A stretch of 64,000 nucleotides of DNA from Neobacillus paridis (GTDB lineage Bacteria > Bacillota > Bacilli > Bacillales > Cytobacillaceae). Within the stretch, counting starts at the first letter, position 1; each line of letters begins with the position of its first letter. The notes beneath the pieces are model-generated. The model had not been told where the DNA came from and made no database searches. It saw only the letters and a program-made list of their open reading frames with translations. Location: contig NZ_JAESWB010000211.1 of NCBI RefSeq assembly GCF_016765675.1, forward strand, positions 1 to 64,000, read 5' to 3'. The position numbers were made by a program, and so were the translations under genes. Below are positions 53,827-60,864 of the stretch, in pieces.

Positions 53827-54557
53827 CAGGTAGCTTGTTCAGTCATAACCAATTTTTGTTTTTGTTTAAATACGATTTTTGAGAGAGAAACGCTTATTTC
53901 ATAAATAAGAATCAGCGGTACGGCAACGGAAAGATGGGAGATAAATTCTGGCGGTGAGATAAGCGTTGCAATGATTACCAAAATAAAATAAGCATATTTC
54001 CGTAACTTTGCCACCGTATAGGGATTGACAATCCCTAAGGATGTCAGGAACATCATGACCAGCGGCAGTTCAAAAGCAATCCCGAATGGCAGCGTAATGT
54101 TTATTAAAAAGCTAAAGTATCTATCGGCAGTAAAATTGGTGATCATCATTTCTTTGCCCAAGTTGGTGAGAAAACGTAAAATGTTTGGGAAAATAAAAAA
54201 GTATCCAAATGCAATTCCGGCAATAAAGAGCAGGAATAAGGCAGGAATATAACTTAATGCCAGTTTCCTTTCATTCGGGTGCAACGCCGGTTTAACAAAT
54301 AACCAGATTTGCCAGGCGGCAATAGGGACTGTACCGGCAAATGCAATAATTGAAGCCAGCTGAAAATATACTTTGACCACATCACTTGGCCCTAATACTA
54401 GAAGTTTGCCATGATAATCCTTCATTAGGAATAAATAGATATCTTTCGTATACATCAGCCCAATTGCGAAAAAGATCACAAAAGCGACTCCGGTAATGAT
54501 GATTCTTAAACGTAATTCCTCCATATGTTCAACTAGATTCAATTCTTTTTCTACCAA
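53826..54557 (-). CDS. tatC: Twin-arginine translocase subunit TatC
   Basis: 243 residues, six hydrophobic segments. TatC signatures: EHMEELRLRI near the start, LFVKPALHPNERKLAL (about 88-103), GIAFELPLVMMFLTSLGI (about 158-175) and ATLISPPEF near the end. TatC recognises the twin-arginine signal. An agaggg lies 7 bases from a TTG at 54557 and only 1 base from the TTG at 54563, so 54557 is preferred; either way the start is TTG. It follows moaA by about 43 bases. Confidence 0.93.
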   Translation of the reverse strand: MVEKELNLVEHMEELRLRIIITGVAFVIFFAIGLMYTKDIYLFLMKDYHGKLLVLGPSDVVKVYFQLASIIAFAGTVPIAAWQIWLFVKPALHPNERKLALSYIPALFLLFIAGIAFGYFFIFPNILRFLTNLGKEMMITNFTADRYFSFLINITLPFGIAFELPLVMMFLTSLGIVNPYTVAKLRKYAYFILVIIATLISPPEFISHLSVAVPLILIYEISVSLSKIVFKQKQKLVMTEQAT

Positions 54558-54605
54558 TTTCAATCCCTCTATCTGTAAATATTTTCATAAAGTTGAAAGA
54601 CTAGT

Positions 54606-55637
54606 TTAACCACCGATAAAAGACATTTCAATTTTTGGAAGGCTATGAGTTGTTACGGTTTTTCTTTCTTCAGAATATCTATCTGTCCTTTGTGACCAAA
54701 TATCCATAATTCTATGCCGTAGCTGCTCATCGGTTGCTCCGTTTCGCATAAAATCTCGAAGATTGTGACCGTTTCCGTTAAACAAGCAGGTGTAGATCTG
54801 CCCGCTTGCAGATAATCGGGCACGTGTGCAGCTGCCGCAGAAGGCTTCGGAGACGGAAGTGATAAAACCAACAGACATGTTTGAATCTGTATATTGATAG
54901 AGTTTTGCAACTTCTCCGAAATATGTCGGTTCGAGAGCTTGGAGTTTAAAATGCCTTTTTAAAATTTCATAGATTTCTTTTTTGGTGACAACATCATCCA
55001 TTTTCCAGCCGTTTGTTGATCCGACATCCATAAATTCAATAAACCGAAGTTGGATGCCTTCTTTTTTGCAAAACTCAGCCATCGGTATAATTTCCGAATC
55101 GTTGACGCCTTTTTTTACTACCATATTGATTTTTATTCCCAAATCCACTGCTTTTGCCGCGGCAATCCCATCGAGAACTGGTTTCGTCCCAATATTTCGT
55201 CCGTTTATTTTTCCGAACAATTCATCATTTAAGCTATCAAGGCTAATATTGACGCGTTTTAATCCCGCTTTTTTCAAATCAGCTGCCAGTTTTGCCAGAA
55301 GAACCCCATTGGTAGTCAGGCCAATATCCTCCAACCCCTCAATGCTAGAAAGCTTTTCAACGAGACCAGGCAAATCCTTGCGCAGTAAAGGTTCTCCCCC
55401 GGTCAACCTGATTTTGGTAACCCCAAGTCCAACAAAAATAGTAGCTAATCGTTCTATTTCTTCAAAAGTTAGCAAGGCCTCTCTCGGAAGGAACACAAAA
55501 TTAGGCCCAAATTGGTCTGTTGGCATACAGTATTGGCAGCGAAAATTGCAGCGGTCTGTAACGGAAATCCGTAAATCGTGCAATGGTCGATTCCACTTAT
55601 CAGTAATCATCGTTTTCAATACCATCAACTCCATCAT
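54606..55637 (-). CDS. moaA: GTP 3',8-cyclase MoaA
   Basis: A radical SAM enzyme, 343 residues, that starts molybdenum cofactor synthesis from GTP. The N-terminal cluster motif is CNFRCQYC (about 30-37), [10 protein letters not shown] follows, the C-terminal cluster cysteines are in [18 protein letters not shown] and the chain ends in the functional GG. Several in-frame ATGs (55637, 55634, 55625) have weak RBSs, so the start is uncertain by a few residues. Upstream TTGAAT-N16-TAGAAT (55735 to 55708, minus strand) is a likely promoter. Confidence 0.94.
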   Translation of the reverse strand: MMELMVLKTMITDKWNRPLHDLRISVTDRCNFRCQYCMPTDQFGPNFVFLPREALLTFEEIERLATIFVGLGVTKIRLTGGEPLLRKDLPGLVEKLSSIEGLEDIGLTTNGVLLAKLAADLKKAGLKRVNISLDSLNDELFGKINGRNIGTKPVLDGIAAAKAVDLGIKINMVVKKGVNDSEIIPMAEFCKKEGIQLRFIEFMDVGSTNGWKMDDVVTKKEIYEILKRHFKLQALEPTYFGEVAKLYQYTDSNMSVGFITSVSEAFCGSCTRARLSASGQIYTCLFNGNGHNLRDFMRNGATDEQLRHRIMDIWSQRTDRYSEERKTVTTHSLPKIEMSFIGG

Positions 55638-55962
55638 TTAAAAAACAACCTTACATAGAGAAAACTACAATGTACATCCAAGTCAGTAACAATAACATTC
55701 CCCACTTATTCTAACCTGAAAATTACTATATTCAACACATTAATAGTGACAGTTCCGAAACCAAAATTTGAAGAAATTATGGCTATTAATTATGTTTTCT
55801 GAAAGTTTATCAACTTGAGAAAAAGTCACAAAAGTTTAACGAAAGTTTGAGTACCTTTTGGATATAATAAAAAAAGTATATAACTTCTTAAACAGACTTT
55901 TTTACTTGAATTTCCTCTATGAATATGAAAAAGTGGAAAAATATAAAGGAAAGTGGAAACTT
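55638..55962. promoter_or_regulatory. Divergent control region moaA / moaE-moaD-moeB
   Basis: The minus-strand promoter TTGAAT/TAGAAT (55735-55708) serves moaA. Toward moaE there is a clear TATAAT at 55863 without a good -35, suggesting an activator-dependent promoter; TTGAGA-N5-TCACA at 55815-55830 only loosely resembles an Fnr box. No molybdenum-cofactor riboswitch fold was recognised. Confidence 0.45.
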
Positions 55963-56427
55963 ATGAACTTTGAAATTTTAAAAGAGCCAATTGATATCCA
56001 AACGGTTATTAATAAAGTTATTCAACGGGAGGCCGGTGCGATTACGACATTTATCGGGACGGTCCGCGAATTTACAAATGGGAAAAAGACATTGTTTTTA
56101 ATCTATGAAGCCTATGAAGAAATGGCCGTGAAAAAGCTTGAACAAATCGGGCGCGAAATTGAAGAACGCTGGCATGGTGCAAAGGTTGCTATCACCCATC
56201 GCATCGGTAGATTGGAAATCACTGATATTGCCGTGATAATTGCTGTTTCTACTCCGCACCGCGCCGATGCTTATGAAGCCAATCGTTATGCGATTGAAAG
56301 GATTAAAGAAATTGTTCCAATCTGGAAAAAAGAGCATTGGGAAAATGGTGAAGCGTGGATTGGCAACCAGCTCGAGACAGTCAGTTACCCAGCTGGTAAG
56401 CCAGAGAAAGGTGAAATGTATGAATAA
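55963..56427 (+). CDS. moaE: Molybdopterin synthase catalytic subunit MoaE
   Basis: 154 residues from the ATG at 55963. It has GAITTFIGTVREF (about 26-38), HRIGRLEITDIAVIIAVSTP HR-type core, IKEIVPIWKKE (about 114-124) with the catalytic Lys, and W-I-G-N near the end. With MoaD it adds two sulfurs to cPMP to make molybdopterin. It overlaps moaD by eight bases. The open frame reaches 55858 but is AT-rich and not MoaE-like. Confidence 0.93.
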   Translation: MNFEILKEPIDIQTVINKVIQREAGAITTFIGTVREFTNGKKTLFLIYEAYEEMAVKKLEQIGREIEERWHGAKVAITHRIGRLEITDIAVIIAVSTPHRADAYEANRYAIERIKEIVPIWKKEHWENGEAWIGNQLETVSYPAGKPEKGEMYE

Positions 56428-56653
56428 AGTGTTGTTTTTTGCCCATTTGCGTGATGCTGTTGGCAAAGAGTCGGTGATGATTGATGCCGCTGGGAATACG
56501 GTTGCGGAGCTAAAAGCCAAATTAACAAAAGTCTATAAACTGCCAAAAATGGACGTGGTCATGACTGCGATCAATGAGGAATTTGCACAAAATGACGAAA
56601 TGATCCAGGAAGGTGACACAATTGCCTTCATTCCACCAGTTAGTGGCGGTTGA
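56420..56653 (+). CDS. moaD: Molybdopterin synthase sulfur carrier subunit MoaD
   Basis: A 77-residue ubiquitin-like protein (KVLFFAHLRDAVGKE at the start, ending FIPPVSGG). The terminal GG is adenylated by MoeB and turned into a thiocarboxylate. Start ATG at 56420 with aaaggtg inside moaE. MoeB follows. Confidence 0.95.
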   Translation: MNKVLFFAHLRDAVGKESVMIDAAGNTVAELKAKLTKVYKLPKMDVVMTAINEEFAQNDEMIQEGDTIAFIPPVSGG

Positions 56654-56679
56654 TGACGTATATAGAAGGGATCTTTCAG

Positions 56680-57702
56680 ATGAATGAACGATATTCACGG
56701 CAGATTCTTTTTCCGGGAATCGGAAAAGAAGGTCAGGAAAAAATAAGCGGCAAACACGTTCTTATTATAGGTGCAGGGGCGCTTGGTGCAGGAAATGCTG
56801 AAGTTCTCGTCCGCTCAGGTATAGGAAAAGTGACGATCATTGATCGGGATTATGTAGAGGAGAGCAACCTGCAGCGTCAGCAGCTTTATACGGAAGAGGA
56901 TGTGGCCGAAAAGCTGCCAAAGGCTGTGGCAGCGAAGAAGCACCTTGCGATGATTAATTCTGCAGTTAAGGTTCAGGCGCATATTGGTGATGCCACACCT
57001 GAGGTGCTCGAAGACTTAACCCGTGGCGTTGACCTCATCATGGATGCTACTGATAATTTTGAAACAAGGATGGTCATCAACGATGTTTCCCAAAAACTCC
57101 AGATTCCTTGGATTTATGGGGCTTGTGTCGGAAGTTTTGGCATGAGCTTTACCATTGTTCCGGGAAAAACTCCATGCCTTAACTGCTTATTACGAACAAT
57201 CCCGTTGCAGGGACTGACTTGTGACACGGGCGGGATTATTTCTCCGGCCGTTCAGATGGTGATTGCCCACCAAACAGCGGAGGCCTTAAAAATTCTTGCC
57301 GAGGACTGGGATACCTTAAGGAAGACATTCGTTAGTTTTGATTTATGGCGTAACCAATATACAAGTTTGAAAATGTCAAAAGCCATTAATAAAGACTGCT
57401 TGTCATGCGGTAGTAATCCCACCTATCCATATCTGGAACATGAAAATAGAACTAAAACAGCGGTGCTTTGCGGTCGTGATACAGTGCAAATCCGCCCGTC
57501 CGCTTCAGGTGAGATCTCACTTGAACAACTTGCACGGCAGCTTTCAAGTCTTGGGTATAAAACAAAAGGAAATCCTTATTTACTATCAGTAGAGCTAGAG
57601 GGTCGGGAGCGGATTGTTATTTTCAAAGACGGCCGTGCGCTTATTCACGGCACCAAGGATTTAACCCGTGCTAAGACTGTTTATCAAAAAATATTAGGGT
57701 AA
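56680..57702 (+). CDS. moeB: MoaD adenylyltransferase MoeB (ThiF family)
   Basis: 340 residues: RYSRQILFPGIGKEGQ at the start, the ATP-binding IIGAGALGAGNAEVL (about 30-44), DRDYVEESNLQRQQ (about 55-68) and two CxxC zinc pairs (CLNC and CLSC). It adenylates the MoaD C-terminus. There is a ~70-residue tail but no rhodanese domain. The ATG at 56680, with gaaggga ten bases upstream, matches the usual family start; the frame opens at 56650 overlapping the moaD stop. Confidence 0.92.
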   Translation: MNERYSRQILFPGIGKEGQEKISGKHVLIIGAGALGAGNAEVLVRSGIGKVTIIDRDYVEESNLQRQQLYTEEDVAEKLPKAVAAKKHLAMINSAVKVQAHIGDATPEVLEDLTRGVDLIMDATDNFETRMVINDVSQKLQIPWIYGACVGSFGMSFTIVPGKTPCLNCLLRTIPLQGLTCDTGGIISPAVQMVIAHQTAEALKILAEDWDTLRKTFVSFDLWRNQYTSLKMSKAINKDCLSCGSNPTYPYLEHENRTKTAVLCGRDTVQIRPSASGEISLEQLARQLSSLGYKTKGNPYLLSVELEGRERIVIFKDGRALIHGTKDLTRAKTVYQKILG

Positions 57703-57921
57703 GAAGTCGTCTATTATATAATGTATATTTGAAAAATGAGCGAATCGCTCCTTGCACCTACATTAAGTATGGTTGGAGTAGAAGAATGTGTATTGAATGT
57801 AAAAGGACTGGGGGGATGTTGTCTCCCCCAAGTCAGAAAGGGCTGAAACGGTGAAAAACTCTCCTTGATTTTCCCCGACGAAGATTCAATATCCAGACAC
57901 TGTAAAAAAATTTGTGCTTAT
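57703..57921. other. Gap after moeB with a strong hairpin and a 22-codon frame
   Basis: GACT-GGGGGA (57806-57816) pairs with TCCCCC-AGTC (57823-57834). An open frame of 22 codons (57786-57854, MCIECKRTGGMLSPPSQKGL and two more) covers it, with a weak ggag upstream. Neither a T-run nor a recognised riboswitch fold is visible. Confidence 0.3.
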
Positions 57922-58326
57922 TTATCGCTTTCTCTTAATAATAAACCCATTATCTACTTGATCGAAGCCGATTCGCGGGTAGTACTCCATGGCAATCGGC
58001 GAAGATAGTAGAAGTAACATCACTTCCTCACCAATCTGTTCCTGTAGCAAATTCACTAATTTTTTGCCAATTCCACGTTTTTGGTAGTCACGGTCTACCG
58101 CCAAGTCGGATAAATAACAGCAATAGCTGAAATCAGTAATCGCTCTGGCAACCCCGACAAGCTTTTCGCCGTCCCAGGCGGTAAAAGTTAAATCGGCATT
58201 TGTAATCATTTTTGCAAGCCTTGGCAAATCGTCAACGGGTCTTTTAATACCTGAAGCCTTAAATAGCCGAGAAAGTTCTTCCGCTGTAATCATTGTGTTT
58301 AATTTGTATTCAATTTTTTTAGTCAT
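57922..58326 (-). CDS. GNAT family N-acetyltransferase
   Basis: 134 residues with SDLAVDRDYQKRGIGKKLV (about 75-93), where QKRGIG is the acetyl-CoA loop. The C-terminal PIAMEYYPRIGFDQV is typical of small YhbS/ElaA-like GNATs. Substrate unknown. The SD aggaggaa precedes the ATG at 58326. Divergent from the radical SAM/SPASM gene. Confidence 0.85.
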   Translation of the reverse strand: MTKKIEYKLNTMITAEELSRLFKASGIKRPVDDLPRLAKMITNADLTFTAWDGEKLVGVARAITDFSYCCYLSDLAVDRDYQKRGIGKKLVNLLQEQIGEEVMLLLLSSPIAMEYYPRIGFDQVDNGFIIKRKR

Positions 58327-58404
58327 CAAAATCTTCCTCCTTTTTCAAAAGTTTATCGCTAAACTGAAATTATTTAAACCGTAATTTTTTTCTGTGATAA
58401 TGTA

Positions 58405-58433
58405 TTGAATTTTTAATCCTGGAGAAATATGAT
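58405..58433 (+). promoter_or_regulatory. Sigma-A promoter of the radical SAM/SPASM operon
   Basis: TTGAAT (58405-58410), a 17-base spacer and TATGAT (58428-58433), 75 bases before the start codon. Confidence 0.7.
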
Positions 58434-58507
58434 TATTTTTGTGCGAAAAATGAAGATTACAAAATGCACCTTCGAGCAGCTATCAATCAAAAGAAAGGCG
58501 ATATCCT

Positions 58508-59836
58508 ATGGAGAATAAAATTAGCTATATTCCATCAAGATTTAATGCCATGTCAAAAACAGACGATAATGGGATAATTCTTTTCAATAGTTATAATGGA
58601 GCCATTGTCCAGTTTTCGGAGGAAGAAAAGGACCACGTCTTGGCAACACTCAAAAGAGCAGGAACCAATGAATTAGCAACAGATGTTCAAAAAGACCTAT
58701 ATGAAAATGGCTTTTTAGTATCGAATCAGGTTGATGAGAACAGGAGGGCGCAATTTCTCCATCAATCACTACACCGCACTGATGTGATGCACCTTGTCCT
58801 CATGCCAACAGAGGCCTGCAACTTTCGCTGTACATACTGCTACGAATCCTTTGCCCGCGGGAAAATGAACCGCGATACGATTGCTGGGCTTAAGGCGCTG
58901 GTTGATGCAAAAGCAACCAACCTCTCACAATTAAATATCAGCTGGTTTGGCGGTGAGCCTCTGCTGGCGTTGGATGTCATTGAGGAGCTCTCCCATTCCT
59001 TCCTGGCAAGCGCCCGGGAAAACAATATTCACTATGGAGCCGACCTTGTGACGAACGGCTATTTATTAACCAAGGAGGTTTTCCAAAAATTGCTCCTTTG
59101 CGAAATTCGGCAATTTATGATTACCATCGATGGCATCGGCGAGGTTCATGACAGCCGTAGACATTTTGCTGGTGGCGGTAAGACCTTTGATACCATTATT
59201 GAAAATCTTCTAGCCATTAAAGAGGTAGAGGACCAATTCGAAATGACGATTCGGGTAAACTTCGATGATAGTAATCTCGAAGAAATACCCAAACTGATAA
59301 AGTTCTTAAAAAATCAATTTGCCGATGATAACCGTTTTGGCATCCTCTTCAGGCCTGTTGGCAGATGGGGCGGCGAAAATAATGATGCTCTTCCTGTCTG
59401 CAGCCGGATTATTGCCAATCAAAAAATCTGGGAATTCTCTGATGAGGCGGTAGCCAACGGTATCGGACTAAGCCCCATGGTCGCTGATTCCTTAATGCCA
59501 AGCGGGTCGGTATGCTATGCCGCCAAGCCCCACTCTTTAGTAGTTGCCTCCAATGGGCAGCTTTACAAATGTACGGTTTCGCTTGAAGAAGAAAGAAATC
59601 ATGTCGGGAAAATAAACAAGGACGGCAGTCTTCATCTGGATTATGATAAAATCGCCCTGTGGGTAACATCAGGTGAAGAAACCGATTCCGTCTGTCAGTC
59701 CTGTTTCTACCGGCCGGCCTGTCAGGGTAATCACTGTCCGTATTATCGGATGATGACTGGTGAAAGGCCTTGTCCTTATGAAAAAAGAAGTATAAAAAAG
59801 ACTTTAAAGCTTATTTGGAAAAATAGTTTAAAATAA
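58508..59836 (+). CDS. Radical SAM/SPASM peptide maturase
   Basis: 442 residues. Residues 1-80 resemble a PqqD-like peptide-binding domain (SYIPSRFN, NGIILFNSYNGAIVQFS, LYENGFLV). The radical SAM cluster is CNFRCTYC (C104, C108, C111) with FGGEPLL (148-154). The C-terminal SPASM cysteines are C336, C355 (in the G-x4-C motif), C396, C399, C405, C410 and C422. This layout is that of RiPP maturases such as those for sactipeptides, ranthipeptides and cyclophanes. Just downstream is a tiny ORF with a strong RBS that may encode the substrate. Confidence 0.87.
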   Translation: MENKISYIPSRFNAMSKTDDNGIILFNSYNGAIVQFSEEEKDHVLATLKRAGTNELATDVQKDLYENGFLVSNQVDENRRAQFLHQSLHRTDVMHLVLMPTEACNFRCTYCYESFARGKMNRDTIAGLKALVDAKATNLSQLNISWFGGEPLLALDVIEELSHSFLASARENNIHYGADLVTNGYLLTKEVFQKLLLCEIRQFMITIDGIGEVHDSRRHFAGGGKTFDTIIENLLAIKEVEDQFEMTIRVNFDDSNLEEIPKLIKFLKNQFADDNRFGILFRPVGRWGGENNDALPVCSRIIANQKIWEFSDEAVANGIGLSPMVADSLMPSGSVCYAAKPHSLVVASNGQLYKCTVSLEEERNHVGKINKDGSLHLDYDKIALWVTSGEETDSVCQSCFYRPACQGNHCPYYRMMTGERPCPYEKRSIKKTLKLIWKNSLK

Positions 59837-59866
59837 TGATAGTTTTTTTGAAGGGAGGTGAAATGA

Positions 59867-59953
59867 ATGAAGGTTCTACGTCCGGCAACATCTCCTGTCA
59901 GCAAATTAGATTCAGGCAGAATTCACAAGTCTGTACCAGGAAACTTAAAATAA
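59867..59953 (+). CDS. Candidate RiPP precursor peptide, 28 residues
   Basis: The ATG at 59867 lies six bases after aagggaggtg, an optimal RBS, and the frame ends six bases before a terminator, as expected for the last gene of a transcript. The peptide opens MKVLRPATSPVSKL and ends SVPGNLK; it has no Cys or aromatic residue, so Ser, Thr, Asp, Lys, Asn or Arg would be the modified residues. A competing frame from 59863 (35 residues, with two Cys) uses the same RBS at too short a spacing and runs into the terminator stem. No homologue is known to me. Confidence 0.55.
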   Translation: MKVLRPATSPVSKLDSGRIHKSVPGNLK

Positions 59954-59958
59954 GCAGA

Positions 59959-59992
59959 AGCGGACAGTGACTACCACTGTTCGCTTTCCTAT
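59959..59992 (+). terminator. Terminator after the candidate peptide gene
   Basis: AGCGGACAGTG (59959-59969) pairs with CACTGTTCGCT (59975-59985), 11 bp with one G-T pair, followed by ttcctattt. Confidence 0.75.
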
Positions 59993-60089
59993 TTCAGTTT
60001 CTGTTACCATTCGAATTTTGCCGAAAGATTTACAGATCATTATAATGGTGCAGCTTATAAAGAAACGCAGAGATTGTGCTGTCTGCGTT

Positions 60090-60770
60090 TTACTGGTTTG
60101 ATTTTGCCACAAAAGCATTTAGAATTTCGTCAAAGCGGAGTTCCGTTGTTGAGTGATAAATTAAGTCTGCCTGTGCCAAACGATTTTCATCCCCAATACC
60201 AACAGCAAACATTCCGGCAGCCTTGATGGCGGCAACGCCAGCTTCTGCATCTTCAATTCCAATGCAGGTACCCGGATTGATCCCTAATTGTTCAGCCGCT
60301 CGTAGAAATATTTCCGGGTCCGGTTTTCCGTTTTGAATGGTGGCGGCATCAACAATTGTATCAAATTCACTGACCAATCCTAACCGGTTTATGACGGTAA
60401 AGGCATTTTTACTGACCGAGGCCAGGCCGATTTTAATGCCGTTTTGCTTAATAGCGGTAATAAATTCACGGATTCCCGGGAGAATATCATTAGGGGTAAT
60501 TTCTTCAATTAAACGGCGGTAATGACTGTTTTTCCGCGCTGCCAGTGTCTCCTTTTCCTGGTTGGTAAACTTATTTTGCTTCCCGCCAAATGCCAGGATT
60601 TTTTCCAGTGATTCCATTCGGGAAATTCCTTTCAACTCCTCGTTGAATTCCCTTGTAAAAGGGATCCCCAATTCCTCGCCCAGCGCCTTCCAGGCAAGAA
60701 AGTGATATTCAGCCGTATCTGTAATGACACCATCCAAATCAAAAATAATTGCCTTCAGTGGTTGTCCCAT
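60090..60770 (-). CDS. pgmB: Beta-phosphoglucomutase
   Basis: A HAD-superfamily enzyme of 226 residues converting beta-glucose 1-phosphate to glucose 6-phosphate. The nucleophile motif IIFDLDGVITDTAEYHFLAW is near residues 7-26, the cap contains LKGISRMESLE, and motif III/IV is KPDPEIFLRAAE ... GIEDAEAGVAAIKAAGM. The ATG at 60770 is seven bases from gggagg. It lies downstream of a GH65 phosphorylase that produces its substrate. Confidence 0.94.
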   Translation of the reverse strand: MGQPLKAIIFDLDGVITDTAEYHFLAWKALGEELGIPFTREFNEELKGISRMESLEKILAFGGKQNKFTNQEKETLAARKNSHYRRLIEEITPNDILPGIREFITAIKQNGIKIGLASVSKNAFTVINRLGLVSEFDTIVDAATIQNGKPDPEIFLRAAEQLGINPGTCIGIEDAEAGVAAIKAAGMFAVGIGDENRLAQADLIYHSTTELRFDEILNAFVAKSNQ

Positions 60771-60810
60771 AATCATCCCTCCCAAGAAAATTTATTAACC
60801 TAAAATGAGA

Positions 60811-60858
60811 GGCTGTCAGATAGGCCGAATATTGAGCACTAGCCTTTGCCTGACAGCC
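60811..60858. other. Inverted repeat between the GH65 and pgmB genes
   Basis: GGCTGTCAG (60811-60819) and CTGACAGCC (60850-60858) can form a 9-bp stem. There is no T-run on the minus strand, so it is more likely an mRNA processing or stabilising element than a terminator. Confidence 0.45.
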
Positions 60859-60864
60859 GATTTG

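Noticed and set aside
55800..55870. Fnr box upstream of moaE
   Set aside because: TTGAGA-N5-TCACA lacks the TGTGA half and the N6 spacing; similarity is only to one half-site.
58429..58516. 29-codon frame between the promoter and the SPASM gene (MKITKCTFEQLS within it)
   Set aside because: Its ATG is part of the -10 hexamer and an inner ATG has no RBS, so it is unlikely to be translated as a precursor peptide.
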